Shown here: positions 43,180-50,430 of the stretch, in pieces | How positions within the stretch are numbered: position 1 is the stretch's first letter | Layout of the letters: every line of letters starts with the position of its first letter | NCBI GenBank assembly: GCA_050049805.1 | Contig: JASFVN010000003.1 | Coordinates: 1-57,792 of the forward strand | Direction of reading: 5' to 3' | Source of the DNA: JABDNZ01 sp050049805 | GTDB taxonomy: Bacteria; Gemmatimonadota; Gemmatimonadetes; Longimicrobiales; Gaopeijiaceae | Length of the DNA stretch: 57,792 bases | Made by a program: the position numbers and the translations under genes | Notes under the pieces: model-generated | What the model was told of the DNA's origin: nothing | The model's database searches: none | Seen by the model: only the letters and a program-made list of their open reading frames with translations

Positions 43180-44303
43180 CTTTCCAGGACCTTGCCGCTG
43201 AGCTCTTTGAGGCCATGGAGCTCGGGGCCGAAGAGCCTCTATCCGAGCCGGCCTTCAACGACCTGGCCCTCAGGGTCTTCCGATTCCAGTGCCACGAGAA
43301 TCAGCTGTACAGGGGCTTTGTGACAAGGCGGGGGGTGAATCCAGAAGCTGTTACCTCCTGGAGGGAGATCCCCTTCCTTCCTACCAGAGCCTTCAAGTCC
43401 GCGAAGCTGGTGTCGGGAAATCCGGGAAGCGTGGACCGGGTGTTTCGGACCAGCGGGACTACGCGGGGCCAGCTGAACCGAGGAGAACACCACGTCCTGG
43501 ACCTGGACCTCTACCGCCACAGTCTGTTGGGGAACTTTGCCCGTCACCTGCTCCGGAGTACTCATGATAGAATGAGGATTCTCTGCCTCCTCCCCTCTTC
43601 GGAGGCAGCTCCGGACTCGTCTTTAGCCTTCATGATGGACGAGGTAGTCAGGGGCTTCGGGTCGCATGGTTCCGGTTTCTTTGTGGGTCCGGACGGGGAA
43701 ATCGACGAAGGCGCGTTTTGGACGGCACTCCGATACGTGGAACGGCTGGGAGAACCAGTTCTGCTTGCGGGAACGGCTTTTGGCTTCGTCCGTTGGCTGG
43801 AGACGGGGGAGAAAGGCCCCCGGCGAGTCTCCCTTCCGCCTGGCTCCCGCATTATGGAAACCGGAGGTTACAAAGGCAGAAGCCGGGAGGTGCCCCGAGA
43901 AGAGTTCTATGAAATCCTGGAAGAAGGGTTCGGCGTGGGGGCGAACTTCATTGTGAATGAGTACGGGATGACGGAGTTGCTTTCCCAGTTCTATGAACCG
44001 GTCCTGGGAGGTGGAGAACACCCTGGAGTTCTCGGGTTGGCGGACCGGTATCATCGGGGGCCTCCCTGGGTTCGGACCCTGTCCCTGGACCCAATGACCT
44101 TGGACGAGGTCCCGCTGGGGGAGCGGGGAATCCTCGCTCACCTGGACTTGGCGAATCTGGGATCGGTTTCGGCGGTCCTTACAGAGGACCTGGGTCGGAT
44201 GGTTCCCGGCGGCTTCCAACTTCTGGGCCGAAATCCCGGAAGCGAACCCCGAGGATGTTCCCTTGCCATGGAGGATTTCCTTTCGGGAAGGGGATTCAGG
44301 TGA
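43176..44303 (+). CDS. LuxE-like acyl-protein synthetase/acyl-adenylating enzyme
   Basis: The AMP-binding loop FRTSGTTRGQLNRG and the downstream ETGGYKGRSRE and NEYGMTELLSQFYEP motifs are those of the LuxE/coenzyme F390 synthetase-like acyl-activating family. In Vibrio LuxE a fatty acid is adenylated and passed to a Cys near the C-terminus; here Cys361 in RGCSLAMED occupies the matching place (V. harveyi Cys364). About 375 residues (V. harveyi 378). GTG 43176 overlaps the deacylase stop, and its own stop overlaps the LuxC-like ATG. No luxAB luciferase genes are present in the window. Confidence 0.88.
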   Translation: MTFQDLAAELFEAMELGAEEPLSEPAFNDLALRVFRFQCHENQLYRGFVTRRGVNPEAVTSWREIPFLPTRAFKSAKLVSGNPGSVDRVFRTSGTTRGQLNRGEHHVLDLDLYRHSLLGNFARHLLRSTHDRMRILCLLPSSEAAPDSSLAFMMDEVVRGFGSHGSGFFVGPDGEIDEGAFWTALRYVERLGEPVLLAGTAFGFVRWLETGEKGPRRVSLPPGSRIMETGGYKGRSREVPREEFYEILEEGFGVGANFIVNEYGMTELLSQFYEPVLGGGEHPGVLGLADRYHRGPPWVRTLSLDPMTLDEVPLGERGILAHLDLANLGSVSAVLTEDLGRMVPGGFQLLGRNPGSEPRGCSLAMEDFLSGRGFR

Positions 44304-45817
44304 TGACCAGCTTCAAGGCTTGGTACCTACCGCCCTCTTTTTCCCTGACCGGTGATGAAGTCGCCGACTGGGAGGGAGTGGGGGAAGTCAGAGCTGCGGG
44401 CCCCTACCGCAGCTCCGGCCCACGTGGGATTCCTCCTTTTCAATATCCGGCCCTCTCTGAGCCTGGCCTGAAGGAGCTCGTTGCCCTCCTGAGGTCCGAG
44501 AGAGAAGAGTCTCTGGCCTCCCTCCCCCTTCGGAAGATCGTGGGAGCCGTGGATCGGGTGGCTAATCGCTTTCTGGATCCAGGCGACTCCCTCCGGTCCA
44601 GGGCTGTGGAGATGCTTGGCGCTTTCGCCGGGTTCTCAATTCCCATGGCAAAGTCGGTTCTGGATGGCATGGCTCGGGGGTGGGTGCAGGAAGGGCTTTG
44701 GGACCTGGTTCGGTCGGATTTTCCGGACCCGGGGGTCCTGGACGGCTTCCGGCCCGGGATGGCGGGTGACGTCACCAGGGCCATGGGCTACCCGGTGGCC
44801 TTCCATCTCGGAGCAGGGACAGTGCCCGGCGTCGCCACCACTTCCATGATACGCAGTCTCCTGGTGAAGTCCGCCCTGGTCCTCAAGCCTGGTCTCGGAG
44901 ACATCCCCCTGCCGGTCCTCTTCGCCCGAACCTTGGCAGAGGAGTCTCCAGAGCTTGCTCGCTCCGTAGCGGTCCTGTACTGGCCCGTGGACGAGAGCGG
45001 CCGGACCGAGACCGTCCTGAATGAGGCGGACCTGGTGGTGGCGTACGGCAGTGACAAGACCATCCGCTGGATTCGGAGTCGCATCCCACCGCACACCCCA
45101 CTCCGCCCTTACCGGCATCGAATGGGCTTTGGGCTGATCGGGAAGGACGCTCTGACGGCGGGGGGAGCTGATGGATCCGGGACAGTTCTGAGGCAGAGTG
45201 GGCGGCGGGCGGCTGCCGCGGCAGCCCGTTCCGTTGCCCTCTTCGACCAGAAGGGATGTGTGTCCCCCCACGTCTTCTTTGTGGAGAGGGGTGGAGCGGT
45301 GACACCCGAGGAGTGGGCCGGCCTCCTGGCGGGAGAGCTCGAGGAGCTGGAGGAAGCACTCCCATCCGGCGAAATGTCGCTGGAGTCCGGGGCCGCCCTT
45401 CAGCAGTTGAGGGGAGAGGCGGAGCTCCTGGCCTCGGCGGGGCAGGGCGTGGTCCACCACGGAGGGGAGGAAGCGCCATGGACGGTTCTCTTCTCTCCCG
45501 GAGGTGACCTGGAGCCCTCCTGTCTGCATCGAACCGTTCGGGTCATTCCGGTGGATCGGATCGAGGATGGACTCCTGACTTTGAAAAAATGGGGACCTTT
45601 CCTGCAAACGGTAGGCGTCACCGGGCTTGGCTCCGGTGCGGAGGAGGTTGTGGGGGCCTTGACGCGTCTGGGGGTGAGCAGAATCACGAGTCTCGAGAAC
45701 ACACCGTGGCCTCGTCCTTGGTGGCACCACGATGGAGGTGGGCCCTTGAGGGATCTGGCCCGGTGGACAGATCTGGAGGTGGGAGAAGGTCTCAGCTCAG
45801 ATATCGTCGGAGAGTAG
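44303..45817 (+). CDS. LuxC-like acyl-CoA/acyl-protein reductase
   Basis: This is the aldehyde-dehydrogenase-fold reductase component of the fatty-acid reductase family: LVKSALVLKPGLGDIPLP and VLNEADLVVAYGSDKTIRWIRS build the NADPH domain, and the catalytic Cys319 lies in DQKGCVSPHVFFVE, matching the acylated Cys of LuxC. It would reduce the activated acyl group delivered by the LuxE-like enzyme to a fatty aldehyde. About 504 residues, close to LuxC. The longer frame from 44255 was rejected because ATG 44303 overlaps the LuxE stop (TGATG). The 3' end overlaps the macro-domain gene by 26 bases tail to tail. Confidence 0.9.
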   Translation: MTSFKAWYLPPSFSLTGDEVADWEGVGEVRAAGPYRSSGPRGIPPFQYPALSEPGLKELVALLRSEREESLASLPLRKIVGAVDRVANRFLDPGDSLRSRAVEMLGAFAGFSIPMAKSVLDGMARGWVQEGLWDLVRSDFPDPGVLDGFRPGMAGDVTRAMGYPVAFHLGAGTVPGVATTSMIRSLLVKSALVLKPGLGDIPLPVLFARTLAEESPELARSVAVLYWPVDESGRTETVLNEADLVVAYGSDKTIRWIRSRIPPHTPLRPYRHRMGFGLIGKDALTAGGADGSGTVLRQSGRRAAAAAARSVALFDQKGCVSPHVFFVERGGAVTPEEWAGLLAGELEELEEALPSGEMSLESGAALQQLRGEAELLASAGQGVVHHGGEEAPWTVLFSPGGDLEPSCLHRTVRVIPVDRIEDGLLTLKKWGPFLQTVGVTGLGSGAEEVVGALTRLGVSRITSLENTPWPRPWWHHDGGGPLRDLARWTDLEVGEGLSSDIVGE

Positions 45818-46301
45818 CCGCCTGGTCCGGGGTGTATCCGTAAAAGATGATGCTCTCCATGTCGGGATCCGTGCTGACGAAGTCCCTGACCTCGTCCACC
45901 ATGATCCTGGCGGCTTCGCTGAAGGGAAAACCTCCGACGCCGGTTCCAAGGACCGGGAAGGCGATGGACCGGGCACCATGCTGTTCGGCGAGCTCCAGTG
46001 CGCTTCGCGTCGCATTGCGGATGGACTCGGGAGTCACGGGAAGGTCCCCCATGGCTGCGGCGTGGATCACGAAGCGAGCCCGGAGTTTTCCGGCTCCGGT
46101 AATGGCCGCTCCCCCGACTTCGATGGGGCCATCTCTACGGAGGATCTCGTCGCACTCCTCCTGAATGGCCCCGCCGCCCCTTCGGGCAAGGGCCCCCGCC
46201 ACCCCGGTGCCGAGGCGAAGGTGATTGTTGGCCGCATTGACGACGGCATCGCCCTCAAAAGTGGAAATGTCGCCGTCGACCACTCGGACAATCGCTGGCA
46301 C
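45792..46301 (-). CDS. Macro domain protein, ADP-ribose/O-acetyl-ADP-ribose hydrolase
   Basis: A stand-alone macro domain of 169 residues: VVNAANNHLRLGTGVAGALARRGG is the ADP-ribose-binding loop with the catalytic Asn pair, and FPVLGTGVGGFP is the second binding loop. Members remove ADP-ribose from proteins, DNA or acetyl-ADP-ribose. The start is GTG 46301. It lies 25 bases after the AbrB-like gene on the same strand, so they form a small operon; its 3' end overlaps the LuxC-like gene. Confidence 0.92.
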   Translation of the reverse strand: MPAIVRVVDGDISTFEGDAVVNAANNHLRLGTGVAGALARRGGGAIQEECDEILRRDGPIEVGGAAITGAGKLRARFVIHAAAMGDLPVTPESIRNATRSALELAEQHGARSIAFPVLGTGVGGFPFSEAARIMVDEVRDFVSTDPDMESIIFYGYTPDQAATLRRYLS

Positions 46302-46326
46302 GATTACCCCGCTTCCAGTGGGCCGA

Positions 46327-46518
46327 CTATTCTTCCGGCTGTGGATCGGCGCGCCAGATGACCATCTGCCGCGTATTGTTGGGAGCCTCCTCTACCCTGA
46401 CGGTGAGCACGTCTCCCTCGTCAATCCGGAGGTCATCACGGATTTCTTGGGGTATGGTGATCCGCCCTCCCACACCGATCGTTACATCGCCGTAGTACAA
46501 CGTCCGGAAGATGGCCAT
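46327..46518 (-). CDS. AbrB/SpoVT-type DNA-binding protein (antitoxin-like)
   Basis: A 63-residue swapped-hairpin AbrB domain protein: VTIGVGGRITIPQEIRDDLRIDEGDVLTVRV is the standard SpoVT/AbrB motif. Such proteins are transition-state regulators or antitoxins of VapB/MazE type. GGGAGG precedes ATG 46518. No recognisable toxin gene follows; the next gene on the strand is the macro-domain protein. Confidence 0.85.
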   Translation of the reverse strand: MAIFRTLYYGDVTIGVGGRITIPQEIRDDLRIDEGDVLTVRVEEAPNNTRQMVIWRADPQPEE

Positions 46519-46584
46519 TCAGCCTCCCGCATACCCGAATGTATCAGAGAAGTACCCAATCTAAGCCCTCACCCTCGTCCTGCA

Positions 46585-46639
46585 CTAGGAGGCTGCTGAA
46601 AAAGCGCGGCCGCATCACGCTTTCTCGACACCCTCCTAG
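46585..46639. repeat. 55-base imperfect palindrome, IS-end or MITE-like
   Basis: CTAGGAGG at the left is repeated inverted as CCTCCTAG at the right; the inner arms (CTGCTGAAAAAGCG against the complement of CGCTTTCTCGACAC) match at 10 of 14 positions, closing on an 11-base loop. GGAGGCTGCTGAAAAAG resembles the terminal repeats of several insertion sequences, but no transposase is present. It may be an IS remnant, a MITE or a mobile hairpin repeat upstream of the ABC genes. Confidence 0.5.
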
Positions 46640-46787
46640 GGAGCCGTGTCCCCGCTGTCGCTTCATGTCTCCGGCAAGACGAGAGTTTCCAACGCCGAAC
46701 GCTCTGGGGTTGACGATTCTTGAAGGTGAGCATCAGATGGGCCGTAGGGGAGAAGAATGCTCATCACCGTGGCCAGGAGGCACACCG

Positions 46788-47762
46788 ATGTCGAGTTCCG
46801 CAGCCAACGGAGCACCCATCAAGCTGAAAGGTGTCACCAAGCGGTTCGGATCCCACACCGCCGTATCCTCTCTCGACCTCGAGATCCCTCGTGGGACTGT
46901 GTACGGTCTCCTGGGCCCAAACGGGTCCGGGAAGACGACCACGATCCGAATCATCATGGGGATTCTTCTCCCGGACGAAGGAGAGGTTGAACTCTTGGGG
47001 GGCTCCCCCGGTGTTCTGCAGAACACCCGGGTCGGGTATCTGCCTGAGGAACGAGGGGTGTACCGGAAGATGAAAGTCGGAGATCTCCTGGTATTCCTGG
47101 GTGAGATCAGAGGGCTGACACGGAAAGAGTCACAGATTCGCGCCACCGACTGGCTCGAACGCCTGGAGCTTTCCGAGTGGGCCGACAAGCGGACCCAGGA
47201 CCTGTCCAAAGGCATGCAGCAGAAAGTCCAGTTCATAGGGACTATCCTTCACGATCCGGAGATTCTGATTCTGGACGAGCCCTTCAGCGGTCTCGATCCC
47301 ATCAATCAGGAGGTTCTGGAGGGGATCGTCCGGGAGTTTCAAACACGGGGAACGACCATTCTCTTTTCCACCCACCTCATGGACCATGCTGAACGGCTCT
47401 GCGAGCGGGTGTGTCTGATCTCGAAGGCGGAAAAGGTCCTGGATTCGGATTTGAGAGAGTTGAAACGCCGAGAACGAAAGGGACTCGTGGCGGTGGAGTT
47501 CGAGGGTGACGACTCCTGGCTCCGGGGCCCGGAGGTAAGGGAGATCGTAGCGGCCGACGATGGGTTTCACCTGGTTCTGAGGGAAGGGGCCGACCACCAG
47601 GCAATCCTGCATCGTGGGGTGGCGGCCGGCGTGAGAATCGACCGCTTCGACCTCGTGGAGCCAAGACTTCACGAGATTTTCGTCCGACATGCAGGAGAAC
47701 CGAACAACGGAGTCGGTGCCGGAGCTCCTCTCCCTTCTGTTGGAAGGAGGGTGGCGCCATGA
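46788..47762 (+). CDS. ABC transporter ATP-binding protein, NatA-like
   Basis: The ATPase has Walker A GPNGSGKTT, Q-loop region, a signature reading LSKGMQQKV (in place of LSGGQ), Walker B ILDEPFSG and the H-loop FSTHLMDHAERL. The C-terminal extension after residue 220 is of the type found in NatA/CcmA-like ATPases for ABC-2 permeases. AGGAGG precedes ATG 46788; the longer frame to 46539 runs through the palindrome and was rejected. About 324 residues. Overlaps the permease start by ATGA. Confidence 0.93.
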   Translation: MSSSAANGAPIKLKGVTKRFGSHTAVSSLDLEIPRGTVYGLLGPNGSGKTTTIRIIMGILLPDEGEVELLGGSPGVLQNTRVGYLPEERGVYRKMKVGDLLVFLGEIRGLTRKESQIRATDWLERLELSEWADKRTQDLSKGMQQKVQFIGTILHDPEILILDEPFSGLDPINQEVLEGIVREFQTRGTTILFSTHLMDHAERLCERVCLISKAEKVLDSDLRELKRRERKGLVAVEFEGDDSWLRGPEVREIVAADDGFHLVLREGADHQAILHRGVAAGVRIDRFDLVEPRLHEIFVRHAGEPNNGVGAGAPLPSVGRRVAP

Positions 47763-49009
47763 GGGCATTGACAGCCGTGATCCGACGCGAGTACCTGCAG
47801 CGGGTCAGGAGCAAATGGTTTCTGGTGTCCACATTCGCTGCTCCGGCCTTCATGATCGTGGCCATGGTCCTCCCCATCGTCTACGAGACCAGCCAGGAGG
47901 AGGCTCGGCGGAGTCTGGCCCTGGTGGATGAGACGGGTGTTCTGGCCGAACGTATGCAGCCCTCCCTGGAGGAGGCCGGTTTTACCGTGAACCAAGCCCC
48001 TCCCGGGTCCCTGGACTCCCTCAGGGCGCTGGCCATGGAGGGTGAACTAGGGGGCTATCTGGTCCTGAACGAGGAATCCCTTTCTCGCGGGCACACCACC
48101 TTCTATGGCTCCCACGGCCCGGGTTCCATCCGAGGGATGACGATCAGGGGGGTGTTGGTTCAGTCTGCACTGGAAGCACGCTTGGCGGAGACCGGCTCTG
48201 ACGTGGATCTCGGACCGCTCTTTGCCGGCGGTTCCATGGACGTTCGGATTCTGGAGGAGGAGGGGGGTGGCACGACTGAGTCAGAACCCCAGTTCGTGGG
48301 TGTCTTCATCGGGGCCATGCTCCTCTATATGGTCGTCCTCATGTATGCGGCGGCGGTGATGCGGGCGGCCCTGGAGGAGAAGACAGGACGAATCGTGGAG
48401 ATCTTGATCTCCTCCATTCGCCCCTGGGAGCTTATGCTGGGAAAGATCATCGGGGTCGGATCGGTGGGACTGACCCAGCTGGCGGTGTGGATTGGGGGAG
48501 GTGTTCTCGCCTTCACTTTCGGCCTTCCGGCCCTGGTCGCGGCCAGGCCTGATCTGGTGAACCCCCAGGACATTGCCCAAGCCGTGCCGGACCTAAGCCT
48601 CGTCGCCCTTTTCCTTGCTCTTTTCCTGGGAGGGTACTTCCTCTACGCAGGGCTGTACTCGGCAGTGGGTGCAATGTGCTCTACCGAAGAGGAAGCCCAG
48701 CAGGCCCAATTCCCAGTCGTGATCTTCCTGGTAGCACCGGTCCTCTTTCTGATGCCCATCATGGAGAACCCTGGCGCACCGTTGTCGATAATCATGTCGA
48801 TGGTGCCTTTTTTCAGCCCGGTCCTTCTCTACGCCCGGGCCGGGGCAGGGTCAGTTCCACTTTGGCAGATCGGTACGTCCCTCGCACTTCTCTACGCCAG
48901 TGTCTGGGCCGTGGCCTGGGTAGCAGGGAGGATCTATCGGGTGGGAATCCTCATGCAGGGGAAACGTCCCACCGTACCGGAGCTTTGGCGTTGGGTAAAG
49001 GAAGCTTAG
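47759..49009 (+). CDS. ABC-2 type permease, NatB-like
   Basis: Polytopic permease: an N-terminal helix (WFLVSTFAAPAFMIVAMVLPIVY), a large extracytoplasmic domain of about 150 residues, then five helices (FIGAMLLYMVVLMYAAAVM, VGSVGLTQLAVWIGGGVLAFTFG, LVALFLALFLGGYFLYAGL, FPVVIFLVAPVLFLMPIM and the C-terminal one). This is the ABC-2/NatB architecture of sodium or peptide/drug exporters. 416 residues; substrate unknown. The gene overlaps its ATPase partner by 4 bases. Confidence 0.92.
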   Translation: MRALTAVIRREYLQRVRSKWFLVSTFAAPAFMIVAMVLPIVYETSQEEARRSLALVDETGVLAERMQPSLEEAGFTVNQAPPGSLDSLRALAMEGELGGYLVLNEESLSRGHTTFYGSHGPGSIRGMTIRGVLVQSALEARLAETGSDVDLGPLFAGGSMDVRILEEEGGGTTESEPQFVGVFIGAMLLYMVVLMYAAAVMRAALEEKTGRIVEILISSIRPWELMLGKIIGVGSVGLTQLAVWIGGGVLAFTFGLPALVAARPDLVNPQDIAQAVPDLSLVALFLALFLGGYFLYAGLYSAVGAMCSTEEEAQQAQFPVVIFLVAPVLFLMPIMENPGAPLSIIMSMVPFFSPVLLYARAGAGSVPLWQIGTSLALLYASVWAVAWVAGRIYRVGILMQGKRPTVPELWRWVKEA

Positions 49010-49032
49010 CGAAGGCCCAGGGGGTGGGGTGT

Positions 49033-49329
49033 TCAGGGCAAAGCTGATCTCAGAAGGGCCTGGAGTTGAACGTCTTCCAGGCTTCGGGCCTTCAGCATTG
49101 CATCTTCAAAGGACTCTTCGATGATGATGACCGTGGTGCGGACAGTCTCCTCGTCGTCACCCGGGTCACCTGGGAAGTAGCAGAGGAGCGCGCGGTAGGT
49201 ATCGGGCCGCCGGGGGTCGTCGTCGAACTCCAGATAGACGTCCCAAAAACGGCCCTCGTGGCTGATTGTCGCCAGGTGGTGTCCCGAGGACGGAGATTGG
49301 GGAGACGGGTTCTTTGTCGAGGCATTCAT
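49033..49329 (-). CDS. Small acidic protein, unknown function
   Basis: I do not recognise this approximately 98-residue protein. It consists of a Ser/Pro-rich start followed by a beta strand/loop pattern (GRFWDVYLEFDDDPRRPDTYRALLCYFP), a Thr/Ile strand (VRTTVIIIEESFEDAM) and a final helix. The frame opens at 49422, but that extension is low complexity; ATG 49329 was preferred. It is convergent with the ABC permease. Confidence 0.5.
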   Translation of the reverse strand: MNASTKNPSPQSPSSGHHLATISHEGRFWDVYLEFDDDPRRPDTYRALLCYFPGDPGDDEETVRTTVIIIEESFEDAMLKARSLEDVQLQALLRSALP

Positions 49330-49812
49330 CGGAGTAAGAGTAGTAGAGCCGGTGTCGGTTCTCAATCTCCCTACCAGGTTCTTATCACCGAAAGGGTCGT
49401 TTCCGCAAGGAAATCCGGGCAACCCTCAATAGGCGTTCCATCTCATTTCGCTCCGGGCCTCCCATGGGATCTTGTGAAAAACTGATGCGCAAATGACCGT
49501 CTACGACCCTCCGTACCGGTAGGTGGCAAGGTCAGTCCTCCACGGCCCTGGAATGTGCTCGAGTCGTCGGCGCGAGTCGTCGGGGCGGTCGGCGTACCAG
49601 ACATGATTCAAGGGTAAGCCAGAGGGCTTTCCGGGAGGGAGGCAGAAGATCTGCGACTCCTTGAGACACTGCCCGTAATCGAAAGGTTTCTGGGGGCAAA
49701 TATCGACGTTGACACCCCCTGGGGGGTACTCTAGCTTCTCCTACCGTTTCTCGGCAGAACTTTTTTCAAGTATGTGCCATTTTCTGCGGGCCTTTTCAGG
49801 CAATCAGAGCCA
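49330..49812. other. 483-base intergenic region upstream of the act operon
   Basis: No coding region is supported here. The stretch holds the act operon promoter (49709-49737), a tandem pair of GAGTCGTCGG (49561-49570 and 49574-49583) and otherwise nothing recognised. It includes the leader of the act operon (about 70 bases). Confidence 0.65.
49709..49737 (+). promoter_or_regulatory. Promoter of the act (alternative complex III) operon with palindrome in the spacer
   Basis: A perfect TTGACA (49709-49714) and TAGCTT (49732-49737) are separated by 17 bases. The spacer begins with a symmetrical ACCCCC-TG-GGGGGT (49714-49727) overlapping the last base of the -35, a plausible operator or structural element. 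The predicted start of transcription is about 70 bases before actA. Confidence 0.5.
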
Positions 49813-50364
49813 ATGAAGAAGCCGTGGTTTCTTGCGGCCGTGGGCGTGTTCGCGGCCTTCGCTACACTGGCCTTCGTCCAGTCCCAAGAGGGGGAAGTCC
49901 CGCCTCCCGCTCCCACAGGCACGTCGGTCCATCCTATCGCCTTTCCCCACAACACCCATGCCGGTACTGGGGAAGGAGAGTTCCAGATCGACTGTCAGTA
50001 CTGCCACTTCGCGGCGGAGAGGTCCGTCGACGCTGGCATGCCGACGGTCTCCGACTGCATGGGATGCCATCTCATCCTTCCGGGAAGGAACAAGCCGGAG
50101 GAAGTGGATATCCTGAAGGATTTCTGGGCCCGAGGTGAGCCCATTCCCTGGGTGCGGATCTATAAGGTGGCGGACCATGTGAAGTTCCCCCACATGAGGC
50201 ACGTGGCGAAGGACGCAGGGGCCCTGGAGTGCCAGGAGTGCCACGGGACGGTGGAAGAGATCGAGGTCATCGAGGAGGTGGAACAGCCGCTGAAGATGGG
50301 ATGGTGCATCGAATGCCATGTGGACAACGATGCCTCTATCGACTGCACTGTCTGCCACTACTGA
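49813..50364 (+). CDS. actA: Alternative complex III subunit ActA, pentaheme cytochrome c
   Basis: Five CxxCH heme motifs (CQYCH, CMGCH, CQECH, CIECH, CTVCH) and an N-terminal uncleaved-looking anchor (WFLAAVGVFAAFATLAFV) identify the pentaheme ActA of the quinol:electron acceptor oxidoreductase alternative complex III. About 183 residues. It would pass electrons from ActB to ActE or an external cytochrome c. ATG 49813 was chosen because it starts the anchor; GTG 49774 would add an unconserved 13 residues. First gene of the operon. Confidence 0.93.
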   Translation: MKKPWFLAAVGVFAAFATLAFVQSQEGEVPPPAPTGTSVHPIAFPHNTHAGTGEGEFQIDCQYCHFAAERSVDAGMPTVSDCMGCHLILPGRNKPEEVDILKDFWARGEPIPWVRIYKVADHVKFPHMRHVAKDAGALECQECHGTVEEIEVIEEVEQPLKMGWCIECHVDNDASIDCTVCHY

Positions 50365-50430
50365 TGCTTCGACGCCCTACGTTGGAGTGTGCCCGGTTTC
50401 CCGGGCGGCTCCCAATAGAGGTTTGAGTTC

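Noticed and set aside
46327..46518. Complete type II toxin-antitoxin system
   Set aside because: Only an AbrB-like protein is present; the neighbouring macro-domain protein is not a toxin family.
49423..49812. tRNA-Sec or another RNA gene in the long gap before actA
   Set aside because: No cloverleaf or T-loop (GGTTCRA) at the right spacing was found; only promoter-like elements were seen.
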